From assembly GCF_902459735.1 (NCBI RefSeq), contig NZ_CABPRV010000014.1, forward strand, positions 87,212 through 151,211: DNA of 64,000 nucleotides, read 5' to 3'. Origin of the DNA: Pandoraea capi. Its GTDB lineage: Bacteria; Pseudomonadota; Gammaproteobacteria; Burkholderiales; Burkholderiaceae. Shown here piece after piece: positions 7,368 through 15,626 of this stretch. Made by a program: the position numbers and the translations under genes. Positions within the stretch are counted from its first letter, which is position 1; each line of letters begins with the position of its first letter. The notes below the pieces were generated by a model that saw nothing but the letters and a program-made list of their open reading frames with translations, searched no databases and was not told the origin of the DNA.

Positions 7368-8243
7368 TCACGACAGCAGGTGCTCGCTTGCACACTCCGT
7401 CACAACCCGCTTGAGTTGCGCCAGCGCGGGCGAGGTGTCCTGATGCCGTCCGTGCAGGCACAGCTTCACGGACGGTAGCGGGGGAAGGCCTTCCTGCGCA
7501 CCGAGCCGTCTGAGCGACGAGGGAATGCCCGCTCCGGTTCGCAAGGTGATGCCCAGACCTGCGGCAACGCCTGACCACAGGCTTTGCAGACTGGCCGTCG
7601 TGTAGGCCAGTCGCCACGAAATGTTGGCGTTATCGAGCGCTTCGATGCCGGCGCGTCGGAAGAAACAGGGCGGGTTGTACAGGGCCAGGTCCAACGCGTG
7701 GCCGGGGCGGACGAGCGTGTCGGTGTCAGCGGGGCCGATCCACGTCATCGGCAGTGTCGCCAGCGGTTCGGCATCGGGGCGGTGTTCGTTGCCCATGACG
7801 AGCACGAGATCGAGTTCGCCGCGATCCAGTCGCTCGAGCAGTACGCCGTTTCGCTCGACGGCAACTTCCACGCGCACCACCGGATGCGTTTTCTTGAACC
7901 GTCCGAGCGCTGCCGGGAGCCACGTTTCGGCAAAATCGCCCGGCAGGCCGAAGCGGACGACGCCCTCGATGGACGCGCCGCGCACGGCCAGCACAGCTTC
8001 GTCGTTGAGATCGAGAATGCGGTGCGCGTAGGAAAGGATCATGTCGCCAGCGTCCGTCAGCGCGAGCCCGCGCCCCTGTCGGCGAAATAGCGGATGGCCG
8101 ACCTGTTCCTCCAGCTTGCGCATCTGCTGACTGACCGCAGATTGCGAGCGGCCGATCCGCTCGGCGGCGCGATTCAGGCTGCCGAGCTGCTGGGTTGCGA
8201 CAAACGTGCGGAGCGCGTCCATATCGAGATTAGGTAACGGCAT
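7368..8243 (-). CDS. LysR family transcriptional regulator
   Basis: A 291-residue LysR-type regulator: N-terminal winged HTH (about 6-65, with SLNRAAERIGRSQSAVSQQM), linker helix, then an effector-binding domain to the C-terminus. The start PNLDMDALRTFVATQQLGSL is typical of the family. It is divergent from the lipocalin-like gene at 8428, and a near-perfect direct repeat lies just upstream of its own start. Its own HTH region resembles the LysR at 906 but the two effector domains differ. The effector is unknown. Confidence 0.9.
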   Translation of the reverse strand: MPLPNLDMDALRTFVATQQLGSLNRAAERIGRSQSAVSQQMRKLEEQVGHPLFRRQGRGLALTDAGDMILSYAHRILDLNDEAVLAVRGASIEGVVRFGLPGDFAETWLPAALGRFKKTHPVVRVEVAVERNGVLLERLDRGELDLVLVMGNEHRPDAEPLATLPMTWIGPADTDTLVRPGHALDLALYNPPCFFRRAGIEALDNANISWRLAYTTASLQSLWSGVAAGLGITLRTGAGIPSSLRRLGAQEGLPPLPSVKLCLHGRHQDTSPALAQLKRVVTECASEHLLS

Positions 8244-8255
8244 CGTTCAGTTTTT

Positions 8256-8280
8256 CCGAATGATCGATGCCGAATTATCG
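8256..8280. promoter_or_regulatory. 11-bp direct repeat in LysR/lipocalin-like divergent promoter
   Basis: CCGAATGATCG (8256-8266) and CCGAATTATCG (8270-8280) differ at one base with a 14-bp period. They lie 13-37 bp upstream of the LysR start, consistent with an operator in the divergent promoter. Confidence 0.35.
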
Positions 8281-8427
8281 CATTCATTGCACAGTTCGTC
8301 TGGCTATCATGGGTGCGGGTCATGGATTCGGTGGCGCTCGTCACGTACCTCCGCCTCTACCGATCAGGCCATTCTTTGCGTGCCATTTCGACCTGTCATG
8401 GAACGCGTTCATGGAGAAATTTTCGGT

Positions 8428-8946
8428 ATGAGTAGCCAGACGATTTTCAAGCGCAGCATGTTCGTCGCCGTGATATCGGCGTGCACGTTGATGGCGGCCG
8501 CGCCGCGCGCAGACGCCGCTGCCATCGATCCTTCGTTCGTGGGAACGTGGACGCTGGTCGCGGCCGACGTTCAGCATCCTGACGGTTCGCGCGGTCGGGA
8601 TTACGGCGCCGCGCCCAAGGGATTTCTGCTGATCGATGCGCAGGGCCATTACTCGTTGCAGATTTTCAAGGCGGAGCGCCCTCGGTTCGCCTCTGGAGAC
8701 AAAGCCACGGGAACGCCCGAGGAATACAAGGCGGCCGTGATGGGATCGAGTACGCACATCGGCACCATCAGCGTCGATCAGGCGAAGGGCACGCTGACGT
8801 TTCACATTCAGAACGCTTCTTTTCCGAATTGGGAGGGCGAGCAACAGAAGCGCAACTTCGAGCTCAAGGGCAATGAGTTGAGCTATCGCGTGGTGCCGCG
8901 TCCCAATGGCGATGTGCCGATCTCGATCTGGCAACGGCTGAACTGA
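8428..8946 (+). CDS. Lipocalin-like domain protein, exported
   Basis: About 172 residues. The first about 30 form a signal peptide: basic SQTIFKR, a hydrophobic core, then an Ala-rich end before AAIDPSFVGTW. The mature part begins FVGTWTLVAADV and contains GFLLIDAQGHYSLQIF, the pattern of the small lipocalin-like domain found in many exported bacterial proteins. Ligand and role are unknown. I chose the ATG at 8428 because it opens the signal peptide and is preceded by GGAG; the frame is open upstream but the added sequence looks non-coding. Divergent from the LysR gene at 7368-8243, its probable regulator. Confidence 0.72.
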   Translation: MSSQTIFKRSMFVAVISACTLMAAAPRADAAAIDPSFVGTWTLVAADVQHPDGSRGRDYGAAPKGFLLIDAQGHYSLQIFKAERPRFASGDKATGTPEEYKAAVMGSSTHIGTISVDQAKGTLTFHIQNASFPNWEGEQQKRNFELKGNELSYRVVPRPNGDVPISIWQRLN

Positions 8947-9296
8947 TCGCGTCGACGGTCTTGCACGGGCACTCACATGCTTTTCATCGATTGAAAATCT
9001 TTTGAGCGGTCTGTGCCACTCCAGGCGCACGTCGGCTAGCGTTTTGCCCCCCCGGCGTGCGCGTTCCCACGCGTTGGTTATTTCCCGGAACCAACGTGTC
9101 TGCCTCGTATCAGAACGACCTGAGCCCCGGTCGTCCGGTCGCCCGATCTTCCGCCCGGCACGTACCTTGCTCTGTCGATCGCTTCGACCTTTTCATCGAC
9201 GCTCGTCCACGTACGCCCGCGCCGCTTACCTGCGCGCACGAGGGCACGCGCGCGCCATATGCACGCCATACGCACACCTATGCAAGGAGGACACGC
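8947..9296. other. 350-bp gap before mscS
   Basis: No convincing gene. The frame of the downstream channel stays open from 9057 through this gap, but that part lacks hydrophobic or conserved character. The only clear signal is the strong Shine-Dalgarno sequence at its right end. Confidence 0.5.
9284..9290 (+). promoter_or_regulatory. Strong ribosome-binding site fixing a TTG start
   Basis: AAGGAGG, six bases before TTG at 9297. It decides the start of the mechanosensitive channel gene in favour of TTG over the in-frame ATG at 9057. Confidence 0.75.
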
Positions 9297-10397
9297 TTGC
9301 AAATCGGTACGCTCACATCGCTTAAGGCATTCGAAGGCATTTCACCGGCCGACTGGTTGTTCGCGGCTGTCACCATGTTGTTGAGCTACGGCATTCTGAC
9401 TGGCGTGTTGCGGTTCGCGCTGGGACGATTCGGCGCGCTGTCGAGGCGCCTGCAATCGCCGGCCGCCAGCGTGTTCGCCGAGGTACTCGGGGCGACGCGC
9501 CATTTCGTGATCTTCGTCGCAGCGTTGCTCATCGGCCTGAAGATGCTCGACCTCGGCGACAAGTGGGACACTGCCATCGTGCATGGCTGGACCGTACTCT
9601 TATGCCTGCAACTCGCGTTGTGGGTGAATCGTGCGGTCGGCGCGTGGTCGACACGTCGCTTGCAGCATCGCGCCACCGTGCCGGATAACCCGGTGATCGT
9701 CACGATGACGGCGTGGACGGTGCGTGTGCTTGCCTGGGCCGTACTGCTGCTTGCGATGCTGGCGAACTTCGGTGTGAACATCACGGCATTCGTTGCCAGC
9801 CTCGGCATCGGCGGCGTGGCCGTAGCGCTCGCTGTGCAGAACGTTCTCAGCGACTTGTTCGCGTCGCTGGCGATCGGACTGGACAAGCCTTTTGAAGTGG
9901 GCGATTTCATCGTCTTCGGCGACGTGGCGGGGACGATCGAGCGCATCGGTCTCAAGACCACGCGCATTCGTAGCCTGAGCGGCGAGGAAATCGTCTGCGG
10001 CAATACCGAATTGCTCAAGAACACGCTGCACAACTACAAGCGCATGTCCGAGCGACGTATCGTGTTCACGTTCAGCGTGAGTTATCACACGGTGCCCGAC
10101 AAGCTCGCGATGGTGCCTGCGCTGGTGAAGGAGGTCGTGCAGGCGTCGGGCAAAACGCGCTTCGATCGCGCGCACTTCAAGCAGTTCGGCGCGAGTTCGC
10201 TCGACTTCGAGGTCGTCTACTTCGTGCTCAGTCCGGATTACAACCTCTATATGGATTTGCAGCAGGACATCAACCTCGCACTCATGCGCGCGTTTCTGGC
10301 GCAGGACATCCGGTTTGCGATTCCGGCCAGTGTTCAGTATTTCGCGCAGGCGCCTGAGCCGCCCAAACCACCTGACGTGGCGTCGGCAACACACTGA
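9297..10397 (+). CDS. Small-conductance mechanosensitive ion channel, MscS family
   Basis: About 366 residues from the TTG at 9297. Inner-membrane channel that opens under membrane tension to release solutes on osmotic downshock. Seen: about five hydrophobic helices, the pore helix ASLGIGGVAVALAVQNVLSD with its Gly/Ala packing pattern, then the MscS beta domain (DKPFEVGDFIVFGDVAGTIE, followed by IGLKTTRIRSLSGEEIVCGN) and a cytosolic alpha/beta domain. The C-terminal tail is Pro-rich. It is longer than E. coli MscS (286 residues) because of two extra N-terminal helices, common in this family. An ATG start at 9057 would add 80 residues without recognisable features and ignores the ideal ribosome-binding site. 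Confidence 0.9.
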   Translation: MQIGTLTSLKAFEGISPADWLFAAVTMLLSYGILTGVLRFALGRFGALSRRLQSPAASVFAEVLGATRHFVIFVAALLIGLKMLDLGDKWDTAIVHGWTVLLCLQLALWVNRAVGAWSTRRLQHRATVPDNPVIVTMTAWTVRVLAWAVLLLAMLANFGVNITAFVASLGIGGVAVALAVQNVLSDLFASLAIGLDKPFEVGDFIVFGDVAGTIERIGLKTTRIRSLSGEEIVCGNTELLKNTLHNYKRMSERRIVFTFSVSYHTVPDKLAMVPALVKEVVQASGKTRFDRAHFKQFGASSLDFEVVYFVLSPDYNLYMDLQQDINLALMRAFLAQDIRFAIPASVQYFAQAPEPPKPPDVASATH

Positions 10398-10529
10398 GTC
10401 TGCTGGACGTCGCACACGTGCTGGCACGTTCATTGCGGCGTGGTAGGATCGATCGCATCCACGAGGATTCCGATCGTGGCTTCGACCTAATCCGGGCCTG
10501 CCAGGGGGCAGGTACATCAGGAGGCCAGT

Positions 10530-11162
10530 ATGTCTGCCGAGCAGAAGACGTCGCATCGCGGGTTCACCATCATTACCGTTCTGGAACGCCTTTCGAAGGG
10601 GCGTGCGCGGCTCTCCGCCAAGGTGATCGCCAGCGACGACGACCACAAGCGACGTCTCGGTGGAAAGAAGCTGCTGCAAGCCAAGCGCTGGTTCGATCAT
10701 TATGCGGACGATCTCGCCGCGCCGGTGATCGCGGGTCTGAAGCACACCATCGATCTCGAACTGGCTGCTGCGAAGGCCGCGCCGAAGACCGCCGCGAAGC
10801 CGACGGCGGGGGCTGTCGGTGTGAAGAACGAGAAGCCTGCGAAGGGCGCGAAAGCGGTGAAAGGTGTGAAGGCGGAGAAGTCGGAGGGCAAGGCCGTCAA
10901 GACCGTCAAGTCGGTTGATGCAGCCAAAGCGCCGAAGGCGGAAAAAGCGGCAAAGCCTGCCAAGGTCGTGAAGGTGGCCAAGGCTGGGAAGGGCGAGAAG
11001 GACAACCAGGTCGCCATGCCGACAAAGGCAGTGAAGGCACCGAAACCTGTCGTGCCGGCGAAAGCCGTCAACGGCGCCGCGCCGGTCAAGTCACCGGCGC
11101 GCGCACGCAAGCCCGTGACACGTGTCGCCGCGACCTCACGTCAGCGCGCAACGTCGGCGTGA
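10530..11162 (+). CDS. Basic protein with Lys/Ala/Val/Pro-repeat tail, histone H1-like
   Basis: A 210-residue protein preceded by an excellent ribosome-binding site (AGGAGG). The N-terminal about 80 residues look like a small folded domain (GFTIITVLERLSKGRARLSAKV, then GGKKLLQAKRWFDHYADDLA) that I do not recognise. From about residue 85 the chain is almost only Lys, Ala, Val, Pro, Gly and Glu in degenerate AKAVK-, AKAPK- and KPAKVVK-type repeats, ending in an Arg-rich tail. Such tails occur in bacterial H1-like nucleoid proteins and in some polyhydroxyalkanoate-granule proteins. DNA or polyphosphate binding is inference. A single-gene unit between mscS and the porin, closed by a hairpin at 11236. 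Confidence 0.6.
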   Translation: MSAEQKTSHRGFTIITVLERLSKGRARLSAKVIASDDDHKRRLGGKKLLQAKRWFDHYADDLAAPVIAGLKHTIDLELAAAKAAPKTAAKPTAGAVGVKNEKPAKGAKAVKGVKAEKSEGKAVKTVKSVDAAKAPKAEKAAKPAKVVKVAKAGKGEKDNQVAMPTKAVKAPKPVVPAKAVNGAAPVKSPARARKPVTRVAATSRQRATSA

Positions 11163-11235
11163 GTGTCTCGCCGCTCAAGAATTGACCGTCACGTAATACC
11201 GATCGAAGATCACGGTTCCGACATTTGCGATACCT

Positions 11236-11272
11236 GAAACGGCGCACGCCATCCGGCGATGCGCCGTTTTTC
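11236..11272 (+). terminator. Rho-independent terminator after basic-protein gene
   Basis: AAACGGCGCA and TGCGCCGTTT arms enclose a GC-rich inner hairpin and are followed by TTTT. Well placed to end the transcript of the basic-protein gene. Confidence 0.65.
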
Positions 11273-11485
11273 ATTGCGTCGTTGATATTTGCCATGGAGA
11301 CAGGCGCGCGGTCATCGATGCGAAGTCGCACCGCATATTGCGAGCCGGTGATGGACATTATCAAGGGCACCGAATCATCGATGCCGCGCGTCGCATATGC
11401 CGGATATTTCATGTGTTGCAAATGCACCACTGACGTGCGACGTGTGACGCTAACGTGTCAGAATGCACCCGCTTGCAAGTGACCG

Positions 11486-11517
11486 GCGGTGCTATTCCTG
11501 AATAGGGAAAGCACCGC
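11486..11517. promoter_or_regulatory. Perfect inverted repeat in the porin upstream region
   Basis: GCGGTGCT (11486-11493) and AGCACCGC (11510-11517), spaced 16 bp, about 135 bp before the porin start. Could be an operator or an mRNA leader hairpin. Not followed by a T-run, so unlikely a simple terminator. Confidence 0.4.
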
Positions 11518-11650
11518 TCGTCATTTGGTGAGTACTCCATTGCATATGCGGTTGCAGCATCGTCGTCACACGGAACGAGGCGGCCGGTATCGGCAGGAGA
11601 CGCCTGCGTGGCAGGCCACAAATATAAGACCACTATCAAAGAGGATAAAG

Positions 11651-12835
11651 ATGAAGCGCTTCCAATTCACGGCGCTGGCGGCAGCCAGCTTCGCCGTTGC
11701 TGCGCCGGCAATGGCGCAAAGCTCGACGACCAACGTGACGCTGTACGGCGTGATCGATGCCGGCGTTGCCTACGTCAATAACGTCGCCAGCGGTCTGAAC
11801 GCCAAGGGTGCACACAACTTCCAGGCCGTGAGCGGCATTGGTCAGGGCAACCGTTGGGGCCTGAAGGGCTCGGAAGACCTGGGTGGCGGTCTGAAGGCTG
11901 TCTTCGTGTTGGAAAACGGCTTTAACCTGATGAACGGCACGATGCTGCAAAACAGCCGCATGTTCGGTCGTCAGGCATACGTGGGTCTGCAAAGCGCACA
12001 AGCCGGTACCGTCACGATCGGTCGTCAGTACGACTCCGTGGTGGACTTCGTGAGCCCGCTCACGTCCGCCAAGCAGTGGGCGACGCAATACGGCGCGCAC
12101 ATCGGCGACATCGACAACCTGTACAACTCGTTCCGCGTGAACAACTCGGTCAAGTACACGAGCGCGAACTACAGCGGCTTCTCGTTCGGCGCCTTGTACG
12201 GCTTCAGCAACGAGCCGAACACCGGCAACGGCACGGGCTTCTCGCACAACAACGCCTTCAGCCTCGGCGCTTCGTACGCGAATGGTCCGCTGACCGCAGC
12301 CCTCGGCTACATGCACCTGTCGAGCCCGGGTACGGCTAACGGTTCCGGTGCCGTGTCGAACGACTACTCCAGCGCTACGGACATCTTCTACACGAGCGCC
12401 GTGGACAAGCACGACATCGCTGCGGCAGGTGTCTCGTACCAGATCCAGGCGGCCACGATCGGTTTCGTGTACAGCTATGCCAAGGTGAAGTACGTCAACC
12501 AGTCGTCGATCCGCGTGAACACGTTCGAATTGAACGGCAAGTACCAGATCGCTCCGAATCTGGTGGGCGGCCTGGCGTTCATCTACAGCGATGGCAGCGT
12601 GGGCGGTGCAACGGCACTGTCGGGCATCTCGAAGGGCACGAAGCCGCGCTGGTTCCAGATCAACGCCGGCACGACCTACGCATTCAGCAAGCGCACCGAA
12701 ACGTACCTGAACGGCGTGTACCAGCGTGCTACGGGTGACGCAGTCGTTGCCGCGATCGACAACGTTGGTGGCCCGACGGGCACCGGCGCGCAATCGCAGA
12801 TCGCCGTGATCGCTGGCGTGCGTCACAAGTTCTAA
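11651..12835 (+). CDS. Gram-negative porin (Burkholderiales OmpC-like trimeric porin)
   Basis: A 394-residue outer-membrane general porin. Residues 1-22 are a classic Sec signal peptide ending APAMA, cleaved before QSSTTNVTLYG. The mature start, VTLYGVIDAGVAYVNN, and motifs such as RWGLKGSEDLGGGLKAVF and RMFGRQAYVGL are hallmarks of the betaproteobacterial porin family. The chain ends GVRHKF, with the terminal aromatic residue required for outer-membrane insertion. The upstream frame is open from 11489 but only the ATG at 11651 begins a signal peptide, and it follows AGAGGATAA. Codon use is strongly biased, consistent with high expression. Confidence 0.93.
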   Translation: MKRFQFTALAAASFAVAAPAMAQSSTTNVTLYGVIDAGVAYVNNVASGLNAKGAHNFQAVSGIGQGNRWGLKGSEDLGGGLKAVFVLENGFNLMNGTMLQNSRMFGRQAYVGLQSAQAGTVTIGRQYDSVVDFVSPLTSAKQWATQYGAHIGDIDNLYNSFRVNNSVKYTSANYSGFSFGALYGFSNEPNTGNGTGFSHNNAFSLGASYANGPLTAALGYMHLSSPGTANGSGAVSNDYSSATDIFYTSAVDKHDIAAAGVSYQIQAATIGFVYSYAKVKYVNQSSIRVNTFELNGKYQIAPNLVGGLAFIYSDGSVGGATALSGISKGTKPRWFQINAGTTYAFSKRTETYLNGVYQRATGDAVVAAIDNVGGPTGTGAQSQIAVIAGVRHKF

Positions 12836-13323
12836 GCGGCTTTTCAGGCGGAATCTCGCGATTTCGGCTTGATTGGCGGGGAGGGCGCCTGACGTCCTCT
12901 TTGCCCGGAACGGGCTCTGTCATGTGCTGGCAGGGCCCGTTTCCCATGAAGGGGTAGCAAATCGTGTGCATTTGACGTCCTTTCTGTGTATAATCACGAC
13001 CTTGTCCAAAATATGGGCATTGCGGGAAGCGGGGCTCACTGACGAACGATGAGCGCGCCGCTTCGCCATCAATCAACCGTTCAGCCAGTCTGGAAGGCGC
13101 GATACCGGGTTCGCAGATAGCGAGCTGGGGGTCGAAAGCCAATCGGGAGATCGCAGAGGAGGTGAGTCGCGGTCCCGCCGGATGTGGTGTAGTGCAGTCC
13201 GTAGCAAGTCCGTTCGTCGCGCCTGGCCTGGGGGATGTCTCCGGCAGGGCGGGGAATGGTGTCTTTGCGCGGTAAATCAAATTTACGGCTCTTATGGGGC
13301 CGGATTACTATTCGAGATATTGC
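12836..13323. other. 488-bp gap between porin and rpsU
   Basis: No protein-coding gene found. It contains a hairpin just after the porin (12906-12944), a perfect TATAAT at 12989-12994 with TTGACG at 12972-12977 (spacing only 11 bp, so not a canonical pair), and about 330 bp that would form a long leader for the S21 gene if transcription starts there. Confidence 0.5.
12906..12944 (+). terminator. Hairpin after porin
   Basis: GGAACGGGCTCTG and CAGGGCCCGTTTCC form a long imperfect stem about 70 bp past the porin stop. No T-run follows, so termination may be weak or Rho-assisted. Confidence 0.45.
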
Positions 13324-13536
13324 ATGACCAAGATCGTTATCAAAGACGGTGAACCCGTTGAAGTCGCACTGCGTCGTTTCCGTCGCGCCATCGACGGCAC
13401 GGGCCTGATCAAGGAAGTCAAGGCACGCGCTGCTTACGAAAAGCCGACGGCTGAACGCAAGCGCAAGAAGGCGGCTGCCGTGGCCCGTCTGCGTAAGCGT
13501 CTGCGCAGCCAGACCCTGAAGAAGAAGATGTACTAA
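13324..13536 (+). CDS. rpsU: 30S ribosomal protein S21
   Basis: A 70-residue, highly basic small-subunit ribosomal protein involved in translation initiation. The motif [16 protein letters not shown] and the region [16 protein letters not shown] are the S21 signature, and the length is exactly that of the family. The start at 13324 gives the canonical [15 protein letters not shown]-terminus. Here S21 stands alone between a porin and a WbuC gene, closed by its own strong terminator, instead of preceding yqeY-dnaG-rpoD (57-62 kb in this window). Burkholderiaceae often carry more than one rpsU copy; whether another exists elsewhere cannot be seen. Confidence 0.95.
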   Translation: MTKIVIKDGEPVEVALRRFRRAIDGTGLIKEVKARAAYEKPTAERKRKKAAAVARLRKRLRSQTLKKKMY

Positions 13537-13578
13537 GCACCGGTTGCGCCGTATTGGCGCAATGCAGTGCGAAGTCGA

Positions 13579-13606
13579 AAAACCCGCCAGCTGGCGGGTT
13601 TTTTTA
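13579..13606 (+). terminator. Rho-independent terminator of rpsU
   Basis: AACCCGCCAG directly abuts its complement CTGGCGGGTT, followed by a T-run. A textbook intrinsic terminator. Confidence 0.9.
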
Positions 13607-13688
13607 TGGGCAGACGGCGCGGGGCGATTTGCTACACTCGTGGCCTGCCGTCTGTCTGACGCATCCCCCCTCACATCACAATAACCCC

Positions 13689-14162
13689 ATGAAAACGTTG
13701 ACCTTTGCCGCGCTCGACGCGTTGACCGGGCAAGCTGCGCAATCGCCCCGTGCCCGTATGAACCAGAACCTGCACGAATCGCTGGACGATTCGATTCAGC
13801 GTCTGGCGATTGCCATGGAACCTGAGACCTATATTCGCCCGCATCTGCATCACCACACGTGGGAGTTGCTCACGGCGTTGCGCGGACGATTCGTCGTATT
13901 GACGTTCGATGCGGCGGGTGTCGTTGTGGGGCGCCTGGTGTTGGGAGAAGACACGAGCGTGGTCGAAACGCCGCTTGGCACTCACCACACCGTGCTGTCG
14001 CTCGATCCGGGCGCGGTGATCTTCGAGGTCAAGCACGGCCCGTATCGTCCGTTCGTCGAGGCGGATTACGCGAGCTGGTCGGCACCGGCGGATACGCCCG
14101 AGGCCTCGGCGTTCATGACCTGGGTCAAAACGGCGCAAGTGGGCGATCGCTGGGCGGCGTGA
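13689..14162 (+). CDS. WbuC family cupin-fold metalloprotein
   Basis: A 157-residue small cupin. The segment IRPHLHHHTWELLTALRGRF carries a His cluster and Glu typical of the cupin metal site, and MNQNLHESLDDSIQRLAIAM matches the conserved WbuC N-terminal region, where the family keeps an R-x-N-x-H-x motif. WbuC proteins are often encoded beside O-antigen/polysaccharide genes and their catalytic role is not established. The next gene, on the opposite strand, is glycosyltransferase-like, which fits that setting loosely. The ATG at 13689 is the only start giving the family N-terminus. Confidence 0.8.
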   Translation: MKTLTFAALDALTGQAAQSPRARMNQNLHESLDDSIQRLAIAMEPETYIRPHLHHHTWELLTALRGRFVVLTFDAAGVVVGRLVLGEDTSVVETPLGTHHTVLSLDPGAVIFEVKHGPYRPFVEADYASWSAPADTPEASAFMTWVKTAQVGDRWAA

Positions 14163-14311
14163 GTCTGCCAACGCCGCGCCGCGCTGTCTGTGTTGGCGCG
14201 GCGATCGCGGACGTGTCCGGTGCGGCTGCAAGCCCTGCTAGGACCCGCTTCCGCTGAGAGGCACGCGTGCGCCCTTTCAACGCCGGCGCTGTGCAGATGT
14301 TGACGGGGCGA

Positions 14312-15316
14312 TCAGCGTGTCCAGCCTTCAAACTCCGTTGCCATGGCGAGCAGTGCTGTGGCGGCGGCGTCTACCGCCCCGGGCCAGTCGTCGGCGGCGG
14401 GTGGCAATTGGTAGTGGCGGAGGTCGTCAGGTGAGAAGCGATCGTCGTTGCCGAAGTGGGTGCCGTGCCGATCATCATGATGCGACGCAGCCGACCGGGC
14501 AGCACCCAGACGCCAGACGGGGACGCCTAGGCCTTCGGCCAGATGGGCGTGCACCGCATTCAGCGAGATCACCAGATCGAGATTGTCGATGAGCGACGCC
14601 GCGTCGGCGAGGTCGTCGCAATCGGCGCGCCAGTCGATCCAGTCGACGGATTCAGACGGAATTGCAACAAACGCTTCATCTTCGGGCTGCCCCAGCGGTA
14701 TCCACGATACGCCGGGCACGCGCAGCAATGGGGCTAGCGACATCAGTCGCGAGGCGTTTCCCATCGAATCCATCCATGTGTTGTCCGCGAAGGCTTCCAG
14801 TCCGGCAAAACCCACACAGAAACCATGCTGCGCCGCTGCGGCGAGCCGGTCACGCCAATGGCGGGCTGCGGTACTTGCCACGCGCAGAAACGGGCGTCCC
14901 GCGTGGGCATGGGCGGCTTGTGGCCCGAGCGTTCTGGCGAGCGTGGCAAGCGGGCAGCGAAGATCCCAGTCCGACACGTCGCGCGGCATGCGCGAGAGTA
15001 CGACAACCCGATCCCCCATCGACCATTCGACGAGCCGGCGCGCATCGGGCGGCCCCACGAAGCCGATCTTGCCGAACCGGGCGGCGGCGGTTTCCAGATG
15101 GCGCAGTTGGCTGACCATCTCGGTATCGTGCCCGGTGCCGATGACGAGCAGATGTTGATGCAGCGTGTCGCCGCCACCGGTCCAATTCGGTAGGGGGCAA
15201 TCAGGGTGAGGGCTGAGTGCGGCGCCGATCTGGGCCCAGGCATGGGCGATGTCCTTGGCGGCAGGGGCGTCGCTGGCATCGATTGTCGGGACTGCGCGCT
15301 GCGAAGGCTTCGTCAT
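14312..15316 (-). CDS. Glycosyltransferase-like protein (GT9/GT41-type C-terminal domain)
   Basis: A 334-residue protein. The C-terminal part reads like the second Rossmann domain of the glycosyltransferases usually found fused to TPR repeats: ASLIDNLDLVISLNAVHAHL followed by GLGVPVWRLG, preceded by a line-up of small hydrophobic strands. The N-terminal half (residues 1-140) has weak similarity to the matching first domain (LLVIGTGHDTEMV). No TPR repeats are present. The donor and acceptor sugars are unknown and activity is not assured. It lies tail-to-tail with the WbuC gene and downstream of a G12 tract. Confidence 0.55.
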   Translation of the reverse strand: MTKPSQRAVPTIDASDAPAAKDIAHAWAQIGAALSPHPDCPLPNWTGGGDTLHQHLLVIGTGHDTEMVSQLRHLETAAARFGKIGFVGPPDARRLVEWSMGDRVVVLSRMPRDVSDWDLRCPLATLARTLGPQAAHAHAGRPFLRVASTAARHWRDRLAAAAQHGFCVGFAGLEAFADNTWMDSMGNASRLMSLAPLLRVPGVSWIPLGQPEDEAFVAIPSESVDWIDWRADCDDLADAASLIDNLDLVISLNAVHAHLAEGLGVPVWRLGAARSAASHHDDRHGTHFGNDDRFSPDDLRHYQLPPAADDWPGAVDAAATALLAMATEFEGWTR

Positions 15317-15592
15317 ACGAATCCTGGCATCGAGAAGGGAACAGAAAATGTCGGGGATCGCGGCACCGGACGACAGGCGCGCGGCAACGTTACGGCCGGA
15401 GAATGCTGGGGGAAGGCACGAAGTGAATGATAGGGGCGTCGCGGGGTGCGGCTGTGCCGGGGTCTTTGCCCACGGGGTCGATTCGTTTGCCGGACGGCAA
15501 AATATTTGATATTTGAAGCAGATCGGGCGAGGGGATCAGGCCGGCCGTCGGGTGGTCATCCCGGGAGGTCTGGCGAGGCGATGCTGTCTGAC

Positions 15593-15604
15593 GGGGGGGG
15601 GGGG
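15593..15604. repeat. Homopolymeric G12 tract
   Basis: Twelve consecutive G on the plus strand, between two minus-strand genes and about 280 bp upstream of the glycosyltransferase-like start. Such tracts are prone to slipped-strand length change. Confidence 0.9.
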
Positions 15605-15626
15605 CGATCTGCCGAGATCGGATTCG

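Larger units (their letters stand above)
11163..11650. other. 488-bp gap between basic protein and porin
   Basis: No credible gene. It holds a terminator-like hairpin (11236-11272), a perfect 8-bp inverted repeat (11486-11517) and presumably the porin promoter and leader. Confidence 0.5.

Noticed and set aside
9057-9296. In-frame N-terminal extension of the MscS channel from an ATG at 9057
   Set aside because: Sequence is not protein-like and the perfect ribosome-binding site points to TTG 9297.
12972-12994. TTGACG and TATAAT as a sigma-70 promoter pair
   Set aside because: The spacer is only 11 bp, too short for a standard promoter; only the -10 element is kept as a candidate.
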